64,000 nucleotides of DNA, taken from Micromonospora radicis. GTDB taxonomy: Bacteria; Actinomycetota; Actinomycetes; Mycobacteriales; Micromonosporaceae. The stretch spans positions 407,378-471,377 of the forward strand of contig NZ_QXEC01000002.1 of assembly GCF_003583405.1 (NCBI RefSeq). Direction: 5' to 3'. Within the stretch, counting starts at the first letter, position 1; the number at the start of each line of letters is the position of its first letter. Shown here in pieces: positions 61,955 through 64,000 of this stretch. A program made the translations under genes and the position numbers. The notes under the pieces were generated by a model, which worked only from the letters and a program-made list of their open reading frames with translations, had not been told where the DNA came from and did no database searches.

Positions 61955-62980
61955 ATGGCAGGCACGAAGGCCCCGGCCGAGGAGATCGAGATCGCCGGGC
62001 ACACCGTACGGCTGTCCAGCCCGGATCGGGTGATCTTCCCGAAGCGGGGCTTCACCAAGGCCGACGTCTTCCACTACTACCGGGCCGTCGGCGACGGCAT
62101 CATGCGCGCGCTGCACGAACGGCCGACCACCCTGCAACGCTTCCCGGACGGCATCGAGGGAGAGATGTTCTTCCAGAAGCGGGTGCCGACCCGGGGCGTA
62201 CCACCGTGGGTGCGGACCGCCGAGATCAGCTTCCCCAGCGGGCGTACCGCCGCGGAGCTGTGCCCGGCCGACCTGGCCCATGTGGCCTGGGCGGCGCAGA
62301 TGGGCACCGTCGTGTTCCACCCCTGGCCGGTGCGCGCCGTCGATCCCGACCACCCCGACGAGCTGCGCGTCGACCTGGATCCGCAGCCCGGCACCGACTT
62401 CGCCCACGCGGCCACCGCCGCCGCCGAGCTGCGCGCCATCCTCGACGAGTTGGGCGTCGCCGGCTGGCCGAAGACCTCCGGCGGCCGAGGCGTGCACGTC
62501 TACCTGCGCATCCAGCCGCGCTGGACGTTCGTCGAGGTGCGGCGGGCCACCATCGCGTTGGCCCGGGAACTGGCCCGTCGCCGTCCCGACCTGGTCACCA
62601 CCGCCTGGTGGAAGGAGGAACGCGGCGCGCGGGTCTTCGTCGACTTCAACCAGATGGCCCGCGACCGCACCATCGCCTGCGCGTACTCACTGCGGGCCAA
62701 CGCCCGGGCCACCGTCTCCACCCCGGTCAGCTGGGACGAGCTGCCCGACGTCGACCCCGACGACTTCGACCTGCGGACCGTGCCGCAGCGGCTGGCCGAG
62801 CGCGGTGACCCGCACGCCGGCATCGACGACACCGGGTGGGACATCACCCCGTTGCTGGAGTGGGCCGAGCGGGACGCCGCAGCCGGCGAGGGTGACCTGC
62901 CGTACCCGCCGGACCATCCGAAGATGCCCGGCGAACCGAAGCGGGTCCAACCCTCCAAGGACCGCGACCGCCCCCGCTGA
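61955..62980 (+). CDS. Stand-alone LigD-type polymerase (primase-polymerase) domain protein
   Basis: The 341-residue protein matches the polymerase domain of bacterial NHEJ ligase LigD: VIFPKRGFTKADVFHYYRA, FPDGIEGEMFFQK, the metal-binding DLDPQPG pair and SGGRGVHVYLRI, then ERGARVFVDFNQMARD. It should add ribonucleotides or dNTPs at double-strand breaks. There is no ligase domain, so a separate ligase is needed. The ATG at 61955 follows CATATG by about 8 bases, suggesting a leaderless mRNA. Confidence 0.92.
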   Translation: MAGTKAPAEEIEIAGHTVRLSSPDRVIFPKRGFTKADVFHYYRAVGDGIMRALHERPTTLQRFPDGIEGEMFFQKRVPTRGVPPWVRTAEISFPSGRTAAELCPADLAHVAWAAQMGTVVFHPWPVRAVDPDHPDELRVDLDPQPGTDFAHAATAAAELRAILDELGVAGWPKTSGGRGVHVYLRIQPRWTFVEVRRATIALARELARRRPDLVTTAWWKEERGARVFVDFNQMARDRTIACAYSLRANARATVSTPVSWDELPDVDPDDFDLRTVPQRLAERGDPHAGIDDTGWDITPLLEWAERDAAAGEGDLPYPPDHPKMPGEPKRVQPSKDRDRPR

Positions 62981-63033
62981 CCCGGTTGCCGTCGGCTCCA
63001 GCGGACACCGGCGAGCGGGTGGCCCCGCCTGCC

Positions 63034-63080
63034 TGGTCGGGCGGTCCCGCTTGGTCGGGCGGTCCCGCTTGGTCGGGGCG
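63034..63080. repeat. 18-base tandem repeat
   Basis: TGGTCGGGCGGTCCCGCT occurs twice in direct succession (63034-63051 and 63052-63069) with a third partial copy, between the polymerase gene and the 3' end of the GNAT gene. Confidence 0.9.
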
Positions 63081-63096
63081 CCGGGTCGATGATCGG

Positions 63097-63549
63097 TCAG
63101 AGACTGAGCTTCATGCCTTCGTGGCTGGCGACGAAGCCGAGGCCGAGGTAGAACCGGCGCGCGTCGTGGCGGGTCTTGTCGGTGGTGAGCTGCACCAGGC
63201 CGCAGCCGCGCTGCCGCGCCTGCTCGATCGCCCAGGTCATCATCTGCCGACCGAGACCGCCGCCCCGCCGGTCGGAACGGATCCGGACCGCCTCGACCAA
63301 CAGCCGTTCGGCGCCGTGCCGGCCGAGCCCCGGAATGTAGGTGAGCTGTACGCAGCCCACCACCTCGCCGTCGGACTCGGCGACGACAAGCTGGTTACGG
63401 GGGTCGGCGGCGATGTCCGCGAACGCCTGCTCGTACGTGGCGTCGACCTCCCCGACGTCGCGGGTACGTCCCAGCACGTCGTCGGCGAGCAGATCGAGCA
63501 CGGCGGGCAGGTCCGCCCGGACCGCCTCCCTAAAGATCAGGTCGCTCAT
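63097..63549 (-). CDS. GNAT acetyltransferase
   Basis: The 150-residue protein has an N-terminal FREAVRADLPAVLDLLADD, the acetyl-CoA loop IRSDRRGGGLGRQMMTWAIE and the C-terminal DARRFYLGLGFVASHEGMKL. Substrate unknown. The ATG at 63547-63549 has no strong ribosome-binding site; the frame extends upstream but with unrelated composition. The 451 bases to the end of the window hold a family B palindrome, a 15-base tandem repeat (63821-63850), G-rich DNA and a terminator-like hairpin, with no gene I can support. Confidence 0.88.
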   Translation of the reverse strand: MSDLIFREAVRADLPAVLDLLADDVLGRTRDVGEVDATYEQAFADIAADPRNQLVVAESDGEVVGCVQLTYIPGLGRHGAERLLVEAVRIRSDRRGGGLGRQMMTWAIEQARQRGCGLVQLTTDKTRHDARRFYLGLGFVASHEGMKLSL

Positions 63550-63721
63550 CCCGCGAGGGTCGCACAGCGGCGCGAACCGATCTCCACTCGCCCGCGACAC
63601 CCACCGTCCACCTCCGTCGAGACCCTCCCGCCGTCGCACCCATGCCCCCACGTCCCCTCCGCGCACAACCCCGCGTCGGTCGGCTCTCTCCGCGCTGGCC
63701 CTCTTCGCGTCGACCTCTCTT

Positions 63722-63797
63722 CGCGTCGATCTTGCGTTTCGTGTCCGGGCAAAGGTGGATTCTCCTGGCGTATCGGTGACGGAAGTGCAAGACCGCC
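63722..63797. repeat. Dispersed imperfect palindrome, family B copy 3
   Basis: The reverse complement contains CTTGCACTTCCGTC, CCGATACGC, CCACCTTTGCCCGGACACG and GCAAGATCGACGCG, in the same order as the matching parts of the copy at 16272-16346. Left and right ends are imperfect inverted repeats. A direct CTTCGCGTCGA duplication precedes it. Confidence 0.8.
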
Positions 63798-63820
63798 GGA
63801 CCGGGCGGCCGGGGCCGGGT

Positions 63821-63856
63821 GGGGCTCGGCCGGACGGGGCTCGGCCGGACGGGGCT
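63821..63856. repeat. 15-base tandem repeat
   Basis: GGGGCTCGGCCGGAC occurs at 63821-63835 and 63836-63850, with a partial third copy. It sits within a G-rich tract that continues to about 63910. Confidence 0.85.
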
Positions 63857-63916
63857 GGGGTGGGCGGGGCTGGGGTGGGGGTGGGTGAGGGTCGGCCCCG
63901 GGGTGGGTGGATGGGT

Positions 63917-63949
63917 AAGGGCCGGCCCCCGGTGTGGGGGTCGGCCCTT
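63917..63949. terminator. Strong hairpin near the window end
   Basis: AAGGGCCGGCCCCC (63917-63930) pairs with GGGGGTCGGCCCTT (63936-63949), 13 pairs plus one wobble or mismatch, around a 5-base loop. It probably terminates a gene lying beyond the window. Confidence 0.6.
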
Positions 63950-64000
63950 GGTGTTTGGAGAGACCGGCAGTAGGCGGGGCGTTTGGGTGTACGGGACCCT

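Overview
The window looks like a chromosomal segment of a Micromonospora-type actinomycete. GC content is very high, GTG starts and overlapping stop/start codons are common, and several genes have a -10 box only 7-9 bases before the start codon, as in leaderless mRNAs. The order of the first 16 kb follows my memory of the Mycobacterium tuberculosis Rv2682c-Rv2703 neighbourhood: sigA, suhB, cei, a DUF4193 gene, a DUF3093 gene, dut, DUF3710, an OB-fold gene, DUF3159, ceoB/ceoC, an APC permease, a TRAM methyltransferase and dxs. All identifications come from motifs and memory; no database search was run.

Layout. 1-16.2 kb is conserved core: a helicase-like gene tail, the principal sigma factor, suhB, cei, dut, small conserved genes, two TrkA-type regulators divergent from a KimA-like potassium permease, an RNA methyltransferase and dxs. 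16.4-34.5 kb holds a lipoprotein gene and three paralogous multi-pass membrane proteins. The second and third paralogues flank an operon for biuret/triuret-type nitrogen use (GntR regulator, AtzF-like allophanate hydrolase, two isochorismatase-fold amidohydrolases, a permease, an AtzH-like protein). A PQQ-type propeller protein, a C39-like peptidase and a two-component system follow. 34.6-47.6 kb is accessory and regulatory: AraC and large LuxR regulators, a ferritin-like protein without iron ligands, a four-gene operon (ABM, hydrolase, methyltransferase, SDR), XRE/TPR/DUF397 regulators with small membrane proteins, and an LtrA protein.

47.8-64 kb contains a decayed SRPBCC gene, a fatty-acid oxidation pair (fadB/fadA type), RNase D, DUF3000, the coproporphyrin-dependent heme genes hemE-hemY-hemQ, two lytic polysaccharide monooxygenases with different binding modules, msrB divergent from a stand-alone LigD-type polymerase, and GNAT acetyltransferases.

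Intergenic DNA is rich in structure: two families of dispersed palindromes (core GTTGATCATGAA; core CTTGCACTT), a 53-bp tandem copy of a GTGAGCGCGAGGAGTGA element, several short tandem repeats, a G-rich microsatellite and strong hairpins. I saw no rRNA, tRNA, CRISPR array, transposase, integrase or phage genes. The most interesting leads are the nitrogen operon set among the membrane-protein paralogues, the KimA-like/TrkA cassette, the metal-less ferritin-like protein and the palindrome families.
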